From positions 1-22,577 of IMG/VR virus record IMGVR_UViG_3300026533_000019: a stretch of DNA of 22,577 nucleotides; one strand, given 5' to 3'. Below are positions 1 to 5,170 of this stretch, piece by piece (the first letter of the stretch is position 1; each line of letters starts with the position of its first letter). The notes under the pieces were generated by a model. It did no database searches. It saw nothing but the letters and a program-made list of their open reading frames with translations, and had not been told where the DNA came from. The stretch comes from a virus. The position numbers and the translations under genes are program-made.

Positions 1-50
1 TACAACTTAAAAAATTAATTTTTCAAAAAAAATATTTAAAAAAGAAACTA

Positions 51-90
51 AAAAAAGTTTTATATTTGAAAAAAAAGTTTTATATTTGAA
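51..90. repeat. Two tandem copies of a 20-bp operator-like repeat
   Basis: The 20-bp unit AAAAAAGTTTTATATTTGAA occurs twice head to tail (51-70 and 71-90) with no mismatch. The pair ends 11 bp before a TATAAT box at 102-107, so it covers the -35 region of the promoter for the repressor-like gene at 114. A third copy, 17 of 20 bases identical, lies just after that gene (434-453). This placement fits binding sites for the adjacent small protein (autoregulation), which is inference. Confidence 0.6.
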
Positions 91-101
91 AAAAATTAAG
101 A

Positions 102-107
102 TATAAT
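102..107 (+). promoter_or_regulatory. Candidate -10 box of the repressor-like gene
   Basis: A perfect TATAAT lies exactly six bases before the ATG at 114, which would put the transcription start at or next to the A of the start codon. No Shine-Dalgarno sequence is visible before this ATG. A leaderless mRNA, as for lambda cI made from pRM, is the simplest reading. In such an AT-rich region a chance TATAAT is possible. Confidence 0.5.
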
Positions 108-113
108 TCAATT

Positions 114-437
114 ATGAATAATAATAATGAGGAAATAATAAACGAACTTAACAGAATGGAATTATCAATAAAGCAAATAAAAGAATTTGTTGGTACAACA
201 GAAAATACAAAAATAATAAAAACAATAGGGGAGTTTGAAGAATCAATAAATAAAACTGCTTCCTTCTTATCTTCTAGTCAAAATCCAAATACTTTAAAAT
301 CTACAAAACATAGATTATTAAAAAAAGGTTCTTCACCAAGTGTAAATGAAGCATATCAAATTCAAGAAAAATTTGGCATACCAATCTATGCATGGAAAGA
401 TATAAATTGGTTTAAAAAATCTTTGCTACCTAAATAA
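114..437 (+). CDS. Small repressor-like protein with a diverged XRE-type C-terminal part
   Basis: A 107-residue protein, rich in Asn, Lys and Ile. The last 45 residues (TKHRLLKKGSSPSVNEAYQI, then a QEKFGIPIYAW segment) resemble helices 3-5 of Cro/CI (XRE) helix-turn-helix proteins, where a pattern like G-x-x-x-P-S-x-x-x-A-x-x-I precedes a GIP-W tail. The first half does not show a clear helix-turn-helix, so the domain is diverged or partial. It is the first gene of the window, has no visible ribosome-binding site, and is flanked on both sides by the 20-bp repeat. A phage repressor or Cro-like role is the best guess. The start at 114 rests on the TATAAT-N6-ATG arrangement; an internal ATG at 156 also lacks a ribosome-binding site. 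Confidence 0.6.
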   Translation: MNNNNEEIINELNRMELSIKQIKEFVGTTENTKIIKTIGEFEESINKTASFLSSSQNPNTLKSTKHRLLKKGSSPSVNEAYQIQEKFGIPIYAWKDINWFKKSLLPK

Positions 438-453
438 AAGTTTTAAAATTGAA
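434..453. repeat. Third, imperfect copy of the 20-bp repeat
   Basis: Positions 434-453 match the tandem unit at 51-90 in 17 of 20 bases and in the same orientation; the core AAAAGTTTTA and the final TTGAA are kept. It overlaps the last codons of the repressor-like gene. With the upstream pair it brackets that gene, as operators often do in lysogeny control regions. Confidence 0.45.
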
Positions 454-773
454 ACAATTTTATTTTATTTTAAGAAATATTACACTAAACTACAACTACA
501 AAAACATTTTCAAAACAAAATAAATAAAAATAATTTTTAAAAACATAATCTTTATTATTATTTTTCACACACAAAATGTGATGTTAGTTATATTTTAATC
601 TCACATTTGGAGCTTTTGACAAAAAAATCCAACCTAAAAGCTAGGGAATCTTAAAAAAAATGGTAGGATTTACAGTAAGAAAGTGAAGCTAAACACCTAA
701 ACTTAGTATACTAAGTTTAGAAAATCATTTATTTGAGCCATGTTAGCATGGTTCAAATAGCTAATTACAGCTA
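454..773. other. Gene-free stretch with a cluster of inverted repeats
   Basis: No credible reading frame occupies this interval. From 574 onward it holds inverted repeats: 574-581 with 601-608 (8 bp), 611-617 with 636-642 (7 bp), 625-634 with 662-671 (9 of 10 bp), the perfect 24-bp palindrome 697-720, a 12-bp stem 731-742 with 747-758 around a TTAG loop (one G.T pair), and 758-762 with 769-773. The AT-rich 454-573 part shows nothing I can name. Candidates are a structured non-coding RNA, a regulatory region for the integrase, or a site acted on as single-stranded DNA. The structure is seen; the function is unknown. Confidence 0.5.
697..720. repeat. Perfect 24-bp palindrome containing the recurrent AGTATACTAAGT word
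   Basis: Positions 697-708 are the exact reverse complement of 709-720. The word AGTATACTAAGT (705-716) inside it recurs at four more places in the early region. It lies about 125 bp before the likely integrase start and is followed by a strong hairpin at 731-758. It is a good candidate for a dimeric regulator site. Confidence 0.65.
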
Positions 774-796
774 GTGATATTTAAAAATAGAAATAG
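774..796. repeat. Left copy of a perfect 23-bp inverted repeat
   Basis: This 23-mer (begins GTGATATTTAAA, ends AGAAATAG) is the exact reverse complement of 2190-2212. The two copies enclose the integrase and the tRNA-derived att core, about 1.4 kb. It lies just upstream of the integrase promoter region, so it could be a regulator site used at both promoters, or one end of an invertible or mobile segment. Confidence 0.7.
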
Positions 797-832
797 TAAT
801 ATTTCTTTATGTTGTTATGTGTTAAAAATATT

Positions 833-838
833 TATAAT
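833..838 (+). promoter_or_regulatory. Candidate -10 box of the integrase gene
   Basis: TATAAT lies six bases before the ATG at 845, the same TATAAT-N6-ATG spacing as the repressor-like gene. A weak -35-like TTGTTA is at 812-817 with a short 15-bp spacer. There is no Shine-Dalgarno sequence before 845, so a leaderless transcript is plausible. Confidence 0.45.
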
Positions 839-844
839 ATCTTT

Positions 845-1945
845 ATGATGAAATCAAAAGATGGAATAACAATATATTTAGAAAAAGAGCGAAGTGGTAC
901 AACGTACATTAAGCTTAGGGCTTCTGTGGAGATTAGCGGTATAAAGAAAAATAAGCGAATAAGTACAGGCTTAATTTATACTCCAGAAAACCTGGAAACT
1001 ATAAAAGAAGAGGCTAGACCAATCTTTTATAAGAAACTCGGAATTCAGCTCCATGATAGCGTTAAGTTTGAAGACTTTTATCTTGATGCCTTGCAATATA
1101 TAAACATTAACTGTAATGCTGAGACAGCAAGAGACAGATTAGCAAAAGTAGAAAAATATATTTTACCATTCCTAAAAGAGCAAGATATAAAAAAGATAGA
1201 AGCTGGAGCAATTGAGCGTTGGCAATTAGACTTACTGAAAGTTATCTCTCCTGATCTAATGCGAAGAGTGAAGAGAATTTTAAAACGCCTCTTCACTCAC
1301 AGCATACTACTTGGATATAGGAGAGACAATCCAGTCGATGCTACTTCTAATATACGAAGCAGGAGTAGGAAGCCACATGAAATCTACACAAGGGACGAAG
1401 TTGTAAAAATGGTTAGCTATGCTGAACCGTGGTTAAGCGTTTGGATTTTGATTCAGTCAACACTTTGGCTTCGCTCTGGTGAGATGGTTGTTCTAAAATG
1501 GAACGATATAGATTTCGCTACAAGCATACTCTACGTGAACCGTGCTATACGACGTGGTGAGTTTAGAGAGCCAAAAACTGGTAAGCGTAAAGTAGAGATA
1601 CCTTCAACATTACTAAGTATACTAAGTTCCTACAAGTTGGAGGCAAAAGAGAGTAGTTGGCTTTTCCCTAATCCAAGAGGAGGGGAGAACTATTCTGATG
1701 CAAAGTTCGTCAATCAGAACTACTTTCAACCTCTACTTAAAAAGATAGGCATAAAATACAAAGGAATGTATGAGCTGAAACATACAGGAATAAGCCTGGT
1801 ATACTCTGCAAGTATTAAACCTGACTTTATAAGTCATCAAGCTGGACATAAAGATAAAGCTACATTTTTAAAATACTATGCTCAATTCATAAAAGATGAA
1901 GAAAGCATTAAAAAAGTTAATGAGATATTGAATTTTAACACATAA
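845..1945 (+). CDS. int: Tyrosine recombinase (phage integrase)
   Basis: The protein cuts and rejoins the phage att site with the host tRNA gene. From the ATG at 845 it is 366 residues: an N-terminal arm-binding-like part (to about 85), a SAM-like core-binding part (about 90-180), then the catalytic domain. Box I Arg is in TLWLRSGEMVVLKWNDID (Arg210). A Lys-rich beta-hairpin segment PKTGKRKVEIP follows. Box II reads YELKHTG, so the usual H-x-x-R positions carry Tyr309 and Lys312. GH (His335) and the nucleophile Tyr345 in FLKYYAQF are present. A longer frame opens at 809, but the first 12 codons lie over the promoter, so 845 (or 848) is preferred. The 3' end points at the att core about 85 bp downstream, the usual int-att layout. 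Confidence 0.93.
   Translation: MMKSKDGITIYLEKERSGTTYIKLRASVEISGIKKNKRISTGLIYTPENLETIKEEARPIFYKKLGIQLHDSVKFEDFYLDALQYININCNAETARDRLAKVEKYILPFLKEQDIKKIEAGAIERWQLDLLKVISPDLMRRVKRILKRLFTHSILLGYRRDNPVDATSNIRSRSRKPHEIYTRDEVVKMVSYAEPWLSVWILIQSTLWLRSGEMVVLKWNDIDFATSILYVNRAIRRGEFREPKTGKRKVEIPSTLLSILSSYKLEAKESSWLFPNPRGGENYSDAKFVNQNYFQPLLKKIGIKYKGMYELKHTGISLVYSASIKPDFISHQAGHKDKATFLKYYAQFIKDEESIKKVNEILNFNT
1616..1627. repeat. AGTATACTAAGT motif, copy 2 (inside int)
   Basis: An exact copy of the 12-bp word, read here as codons for Ser-Ile-Leu-Ser. The surrounding CTAAGTATACTAAG is a near-perfect dyad. Confidence 0.55.
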
Positions 1946-1946
1946 T

Positions 1947-1962
1947 TGACGTGCAAACGTCA
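1947..1962. other. Small inverted repeat after int
   Basis: TGACGT and ACGTCA form a six-base-pair stem around a GCAA loop directly after the integrase stop. There is no T-tract, so a terminator is not convincing. The overlapping GTGCAAACGTCATGC (1951-1965) resembles GTGCCAACGCATG at 2171-2183 on the other side of the att core, so these may be arm sites bound by the integrase or an excisionase. Confidence 0.35.
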
Positions 1963-1978
1963 TGCTTTAATAAAAGTT

Positions 1979-1990
1979 AGTATACTAAGT
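1979..1990. repeat. AGTATACTAAGT motif, copy 3 (between int and att)
   Basis: An exact copy of the 12-bp word in the 84-bp gap between the integrase stop and the tRNA-derived core. With the palindrome at 697-720 it places one non-coding copy on each side of int. Confidence 0.6.
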
Positions 1991-2028
1991 AGTGTTTTTA
2001 TGGTATTTAAGCGATGCCTCATCCACGT

Positions 2029-2074
2029 CCTCATAAGCCGGAGGTCGAGGGTTCGAGTCCCTCTCTTACTACCA
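2029..2074 (+). other. 3' half of a tRNA with CAT anticodon: attachment (att) core
   Basis: The segment reads as a tRNA from the anticodon loop (CTCATAA, anticodon CAT) through the 3' anticodon stem, variable loop, a perfect T arm (GAGGG / TTCGAGT / CCCTC at 2047-2063), the 3' acceptor strand TCTTACT, discriminator A and CCA (2072-2074). The 5' half is missing. No AGTAAGA acceptor strand lies upstream, and ACGTC before the loop does not pair with GCCGG after it. This is what an integrase that targets a tRNA 3' end leaves as its att core. Phage-type genes lie on both sides, so it may be attP of a circular or unintegrated genome, or the joint between two tandem elements. A 10-bp inverted repeat (1996-2005 with 2070-2079) brackets it. 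Confidence 0.75.
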
Positions 2075-2189
2075 TAAAATAACACTTCTTAACATACAAT
2101 CAAACAACATAAAAAAACATACTACAAAATAAACATCATGCGTCTGTCATGCAGTTTAAATATCTTTGATGTGCCAACGCATGGGGCTT

Positions 2190-2212
2190 CTATTTCTATT
2201 TTTAAATATCAC
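2190..2212. repeat. Right copy of the perfect 23-bp inverted repeat
   Basis: Exact reverse complement of 774-796. It lies 33 bp before the ATG of the next gene. Part of it can also pair locally with TTAAAAAATAGAAA at 2218-2231, which overlaps the AAAGGA ribosome-binding site of that gene and could limit its translation. Confidence 0.7.
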
Positions 2213-2244
2213 AAAAATTAAAAAATAGAAAGGAATACAACATA

Positions 2245-2604
2245 ATGTATCAACTATCGACTTCAACATCAACTCCTTTTTCTAAATTGTCCAGAACAGA
2301 TGATGTGTCATCTTGCACTCTTGACTATTCTCTCCCTTTTGAGGACTTTTTTAAGAGTGTGCGAAATATTAAGACAAATCGTAAAATTATTAAGCATAGC
2401 CATCGCTACTGGGTGCTTAGAGCGTTGTATAACGGCAACGTGATAGATGACTACGACAACAAACCTACAAATTTACAAAATCAAAATTTTATTAACAATG
2501 TTGTTCAGCGATGCAATGAGCTAATGAATAATTATGGGATTCCAGTTAAGAGTAGAAGGATGGATGGTATGAAATATCATGAATATTATTTAGAGAGGGA
2601 TTAG
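2245..2604 (+). CDS. Small phage protein with a winged-helix-like C-terminal half
   Basis: A 119-residue protein of unknown function. Residues 1-50 are polar with a Ser/Thr-rich start. Residues 52-117 (from HRYWVLRALYNG, through FINNVVQRCNELMNNYGIPV, to KYHEYYL) read like a compact winged-helix fold: two helices, a recognition helix and a basic hairpin SRRMDGMKYHEYY. This suggests DNA binding, perhaps an early regulator or excisionase-type role given its place just after att. The AAAGGA ribosome-binding site at 2229-2234 is 10 bases from the ATG and lies inside an AT-rich inverted repeat. I do not recognise a named family. Confidence 0.65.
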   Translation: MYQLSTSTSTPFSKLSRTDDVSSCTLDYSLPFEDFFKSVRNIKTNRKIIKHSHRYWVLRALYNGNVIDDYDNKPTNLQNQNFINNVVQRCNELMNNYGIPVKSRRMDGMKYHEYYLERD

Positions 2605-2608
2605 AATG

Positions 2609-2678
2609 ACCTTATGCAAGTTTCTTTAGAGGGACTTGCATAAGGTTAGTATGTGTTGAGAAGAGACACATTCTAACC
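2609..2678 (+). promoter_or_regulatory. Two overlapping, mutually exclusive hairpins
   Basis: Hairpin 1 is a perfect 13-bp stem (2609-2621 with 2634-2646) with a 12-base loop. Hairpin 2 (2644-2656 with 2666-2678) pairs 12 of 13 bases. They share bases 2644-2646, so both cannot form fully at once. Neither is followed by a T-tract. They fill the gap between the gene ending at 2604 and the gene starting at 2704, which suggests attenuation, RNA processing or a protein-binding RNA rather than a simple terminator. Confidence 0.55.
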
Positions 2679-2703
2679 AAATTTAACTTAAGAAGGATTT
2701 GGC

Positions 2704-2970
2704 ATGAAGAAATTTTATGTTTTTTATCAGACTTTTATTTTTACAAATGTTGGAGAAGTGGCACTTAAGGTAGTGCAGGGTGTACCAGATGGACACTCTT
2801 TGCTGGCTTCTAAATTTAATGGTGTTTATACTACTTGGAACCTAGTGTGTGAGACCAGACACTTAAAGAATGTAATGGAACGCAGTGTAAATTTTGACTT
2901 CATACTGCTTAATGTTTTCAAAACTGCTCCAATCACAGCTCGTCGCGATGATGTTATGGAGGTATTATAA
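2704..2970 (+). CDS. Hypothetical small early protein
   Basis: An 88-residue protein with no family I recognise. It is aromatic-rich at the N terminus (KKFYVFYQTFIFTN) with beta-like hydrophobic alternation, and has a short acidic C-terminal end. No signal peptide or clear membrane helix. The ribosome-binding site AAGGA at 2693-2697 is well spaced. Its stop overlaps the next ATG by one base (TAATG), so it heads a run of four small translationally coupled genes that leads into dnaB. Confidence 0.7.
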   Translation: MKKFYVFYQTFIFTNVGEVALKVVQGVPDGHSLLASKFNGVYTTWNLVCETRHLKNVMERSVNFDFILLNVFKTAPITARRDDVMEVL

Positions 2971-3248
2971 TGAACCGTTCAAAAAAACAAAAGCTTCACT
3001 CTAAAAAAATCAAAAACTTAATACTACTATGCGTTGAAAAAAACCTTACAACAATCAATCATACAATATGCTTTGAGTTTCACGGGAATGTAAACAAGAT
3101 AGAAATCTTGTTTTTTAGACATGGATGGAGAGAGGACAGATTTGCGACAGTACGTTTCGTTTTCTCTTTAGATGTGAAAGTTCTTGGGTTTGACCACTCT
3201 ATAAATAATATTGACAGAGCTTTATTGTTTGTGGGAGGTTTGAGATAA
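2970..3248 (+). CDS. Hypothetical small early protein
   Basis: A 92-residue protein, basic in its first 17 residues (RSKKQKLHSKKIKN), then alternating beta-like stretches (ICFEFHGNVNKIEILFFRHGW, ATVRFVFSLDVKVLGF). Function unknown. It overlaps both neighbours by one base. Its last codons and the junction GGGAGGTTTGAGATAATG are nearly the same as the junction after the next gene, so the same ribosome-binding block is reused down this cassette. Confidence 0.7.
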   Translation: MNRSKKQKLHSKKIKNLILLCVEKNLTTINHTICFEFHGNVNKIEILFFRHGWREDRFATVRFVFSLDVKVLGFDHSINNIDRALLFVGGLR

Positions 3249-3517
3249 TGGCCAACTTACTAACTTCTACAGACGTAGCAAAGAGAGCAGGGCTATCTGC
3301 TGTTAAATTAAACGCAATTCTTTACAGTAAAGGCATTTTAAATAAGAGGGGGCGACCTTCTAAAAAAGACCCAAAAGTTTTTAAGCCTTTTTGGGAGATA
3401 TTGGAATTTAAATTTGGAAAAAACATTCCGAGTCATCATGGTGGTGGGGTTGTTAAATTTTACCCTCATATGGTTGATGAGCTTCTGGTTGAAGCTGGAT
3501 TGGGAGGGTTAAGATAA
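3248..3517 (+). CDS. Small putative DNA-binding (helix-turn-helix) protein
   Basis: An 89-residue protein. Residues 5-30 (LTSTDVAKRAGLSAVKLNAI, then LYSKGILNKRGRPSKK) look like a helix-turn-helix followed by a basic loop, as in the C-terminal part of phage antirepressors (KilA-C / ANT type) and in MerR-like DNA-binding segments. The rest (FWEILEFKFGKNIP...HHGGGVVKFYPHMVDELL) resembles the wing and last helix of such domains. A stand-alone regulator is likely; its target is unknown. It is coupled to both neighbours by one-base overlaps. The SD-like GGGAGG at its 5' junction is strong. Confidence 0.65.
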   Translation: MANLLTSTDVAKRAGLSAVKLNAILYSKGILNKRGRPSKKDPKVFKPFWEILEFKFGKNIPSHHGGGVVKFYPHMVDELLVEAGLGGLR

Positions 3518-3795
3518 TGAATCTACCAACAAAACTAGACATGATAGAGTATGCTAAGGAGCTAACCGAAGCTTCTATAGTTAACCAGGACGGGTGGAGT
3601 GTTTCTGTTTTTACAGATTTAGATGTAATTACAGTAAGCGTAAATAGAAAGAGTTTTTATGTTTTTATTCGCTCCGATGAAGATGTCAGAAAAGCAGATG
3701 CCTACTATGAACTTGCTCTAGAAGCTATTGTAAACGAGATAAGTGAAGCTGTTGCGATAGAGAGAGCTGTTGATATAAGGAGAGAGTATGCATAA
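3517..3795 (+). CDS. Hypothetical small early protein
   Basis: A 92-residue acidic protein of unknown function. It has N-terminal helix-like residues 5-18, two or three beta-like strands (WSVSVFTDLDVITVSVN, SFYVFIRS), and a long C-terminal amphipathic helix (about 50-88, rich in Ala, Glu and Ile). No nucleic-acid-binding or catalytic motif is visible. It follows an SD block GGGAGG, and its last three codons overlap the first codons of dnaB by 8 bases, so the two are probably translated together. Confidence 0.7.
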   Translation: MNLPTKLDMIEYAKELTEASIVNQDGWSVSVFTDLDVITVSVNRKSFYVFIRSDEDVRKADAYYELALEAIVNEISEAVAIERAVDIRREYA

Positions 3796-5170
3796 TCCTC
3801 CTACAGATATTCAACTTTATAATCTAAATATAGAGAGATCCATTCTCTCTGCTGTTCTTTTTGAACCAGAGAGTTTAGAAGAGATATCTTTTAAATTAAA
3901 GTCTGAGGATTTCTTTCTTCCCTTCCATCGCCATCTTTTTGATGCGATGCTTAAGCTTGAGGGAGAGCGAAAACCGATAGATGAAACTTTTCTACAAAGT
4001 ATACTAAGTAAGAGCAAGAACTATGATGAACTTGCTTTTCTTGATGTTCTTAGTGCTAACCCTGTAAGCAACTATAATTCATATATAGATGAGATTATAG
4101 AATACAGCAAGAGTAGAAAAATATTTTCACTTGGAATAAATCTTAAAAAAATGATTATCGAAGATGATAAAAGCTCTGATGAAGCTATTGCTACTGCTTC
4201 GAGTACTCTTGATGCTATTGATGCACATACTACAGAGGGTGAGCAGAGCATAGAAGAGACATGTAATAATTTTATGGATTATCTTGAGAAGGCTAAAGAG
4301 CATAATGGTATAGTGGGTATCAGTACAGGTATCAGCTCACTTGATAAGTTAGACGTAATACTTAATCCTGGTGACTTATGTATCATCGGTGCTAGACCGA
4401 GTGTTGGTAAGACGGCTCTTGCTACGAGCATGATAGCGAATATGATTTTAGATGGAGAGAAGATACTTTTCTCATCTTTAGATATGGATAGCAATATACT
4501 TATTATGCGTTTAGTTGCAACTATAAGTGGAGAGACCATTTGGAGCTTAAAAAAGGGTAGACCAAACGATACTAAGGCTGTCACTCATGCTCTTGAGCTT
4601 ATTAAGAAATCACTTATCATTCATAACAAAAAAAATGTTAGCTGGAATGAGCTTAGATCTAAAGCTAAAAGAGTTTTTAGAAAAAATCCAGATGTTACCG
4701 TTTGGTTTGTAGATCATATCGGGAAGATTAAATACAAAGAGCCTATGTTTCGTCGATTTGAGATAGGAGAGGTTACATCTGGAATGAAAGCCATCGGTGA
4801 AGAGATGGGTGTGGTTCCTATTGCTTTGACTCAGCTCAATAGAGACTCAGTTAGCAGAGTAGGGAACAAGCCAAATCTAGGAGACCTAAAAGAGAGTGGA
4901 GCCATAGAAGAGGATGCGACTCATGTTATTTTACCTCATAGAGAAGCCTATCATCAGAAGGGGCAAAATGAACGTGAACCAGATGTGACTGATGCAGAGT
5001 TAATTGTTGCTAAAAATCAGACTGGTCCAACAGGTGTTGCTAAGTGTAAGTTCTATGCTAAGTATACTAAGTTTACTGATGAGAGTCATTTTGAGATTGA
5101 GTATGAGGATGATGGGTCGTCGTTGAATGATGCTGATAATACTATAGATATGCCAAGGGTTTTAGGATGA
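3788..5170 (+). CDS. dnaB: Replicative DNA helicase, DnaB family
   Basis: Hexameric 5'-3' helicase that unwinds DNA at the phage replication fork. It has 460 residues, typical of the family. The N-terminal DnaB domain (about 6-105) includes NIERSILSAVL and the HRHLFDAML helix. The RecA-like motor has Walker A GARPSVGKT (201-209), Walker B VWFVDH (Asp309), H3 LTQLNR (Gln349) and the DnaB-specific NLGDLKESGAIEEDA (363-377). The usual FSLEM motif, whose Glu is catalytic in the family, reads FSSLDM, an Asp in place of Glu (Asp232). Carrying its own helicase frees the phage from host DnaB recruitment. SD AAGGAG at 3778-3783. The next gene overlaps by 4 bases (ATGA) and encodes the likely initiator. 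Two copies of the 12-bp AGTATACTAAGT word lie inside the gene. Confidence 0.95.
   Translation: MHNPPTDIQLYNLNIERSILSAVLFEPESLEEISFKLKSEDFFLPFHRHLFDAMLKLEGERKPIDETFLQSILSKSKNYDELAFLDVLSANPVSNYNSYIDEIIEYSKSRKIFSLGINLKKMIIEDDKSSDEAIATASSTLDAIDAHTTEGEQSIEETCNNFMDYLEKAKEHNGIVGISTGISSLDKLDVILNPGDLCIIGARPSVGKTALATSMIANMILDGEKILFSSLDMDSNILIMRLVATISGETIWSLKKGRPNDTKAVTHALELIKKSLIIHNKKNVSWNELRSKAKRVFRKNPDVTVWFVDHIGKIKYKEPMFRRFEIGEVTSGMKAIGEEMGVVPIALTQLNRDSVSRVGNKPNLGDLKESGAIEEDATHVILPHREAYHQKGQNEREPDVTDAELIVAKNQTGPTGVAKCKFYAKYTKFTDESHFEIEYEDDGSSLNDADNTIDMPRVLG
3998..4009. repeat. AGTATACTAAGT motif, copy 4 (inside dnaB)
   Basis: An exact copy of the 12-bp word, read here as Ser-Ile-Leu-Ser in the N-terminal domain of DnaB. 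Confidence 0.55.
5061..5072. repeat. AGTATACTAAGT motif, copy 5 (inside dnaB)
   Basis: An exact copy of the word near the 3' end of dnaB. It is read in a different codon phase from copies 2 and 4 (Lys-Tyr-Thr-Lys), which argues that the DNA word rather than the peptide is conserved. Flanking bases extend the dyad to CTAAGTATACTAAG. Confidence 0.55.

Noticed and set aside
454-808. CRISPR array or retron in the repeat-rich gap
   Set aside because: The repeats are unrelated short inverted repeats without regular spacing, and there is no cas gene or reverse transcriptase nearby.
809-844. Integrase start at 809
   Set aside because: The first 12 codons overlap the TATAAT box and have no Shine-Dalgarno sequence; the protein match begins at the MMKSKDG start (845).
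1078-1296. Reverse-strand ORF inside the integrase
   Set aside because: It lies wholly opposite a strong tyrosine recombinase domain and has no family-like sequence or ribosome-binding site.
1990-2074. A complete tRNA gene
   Set aside because: Only the 3' half fits. No 5' acceptor strand pairs with TCTTACT, and the 5' anticodon-stem bases do not pair with GCCGG, so it is treated as an att core.
3248-3517. Toxin-antitoxin partner or Xis
   Set aside because: The helix-turn-helix-like start is suggestive, but nothing specific to an antitoxin or excisionase is visible, so only DNA binding is claimed.
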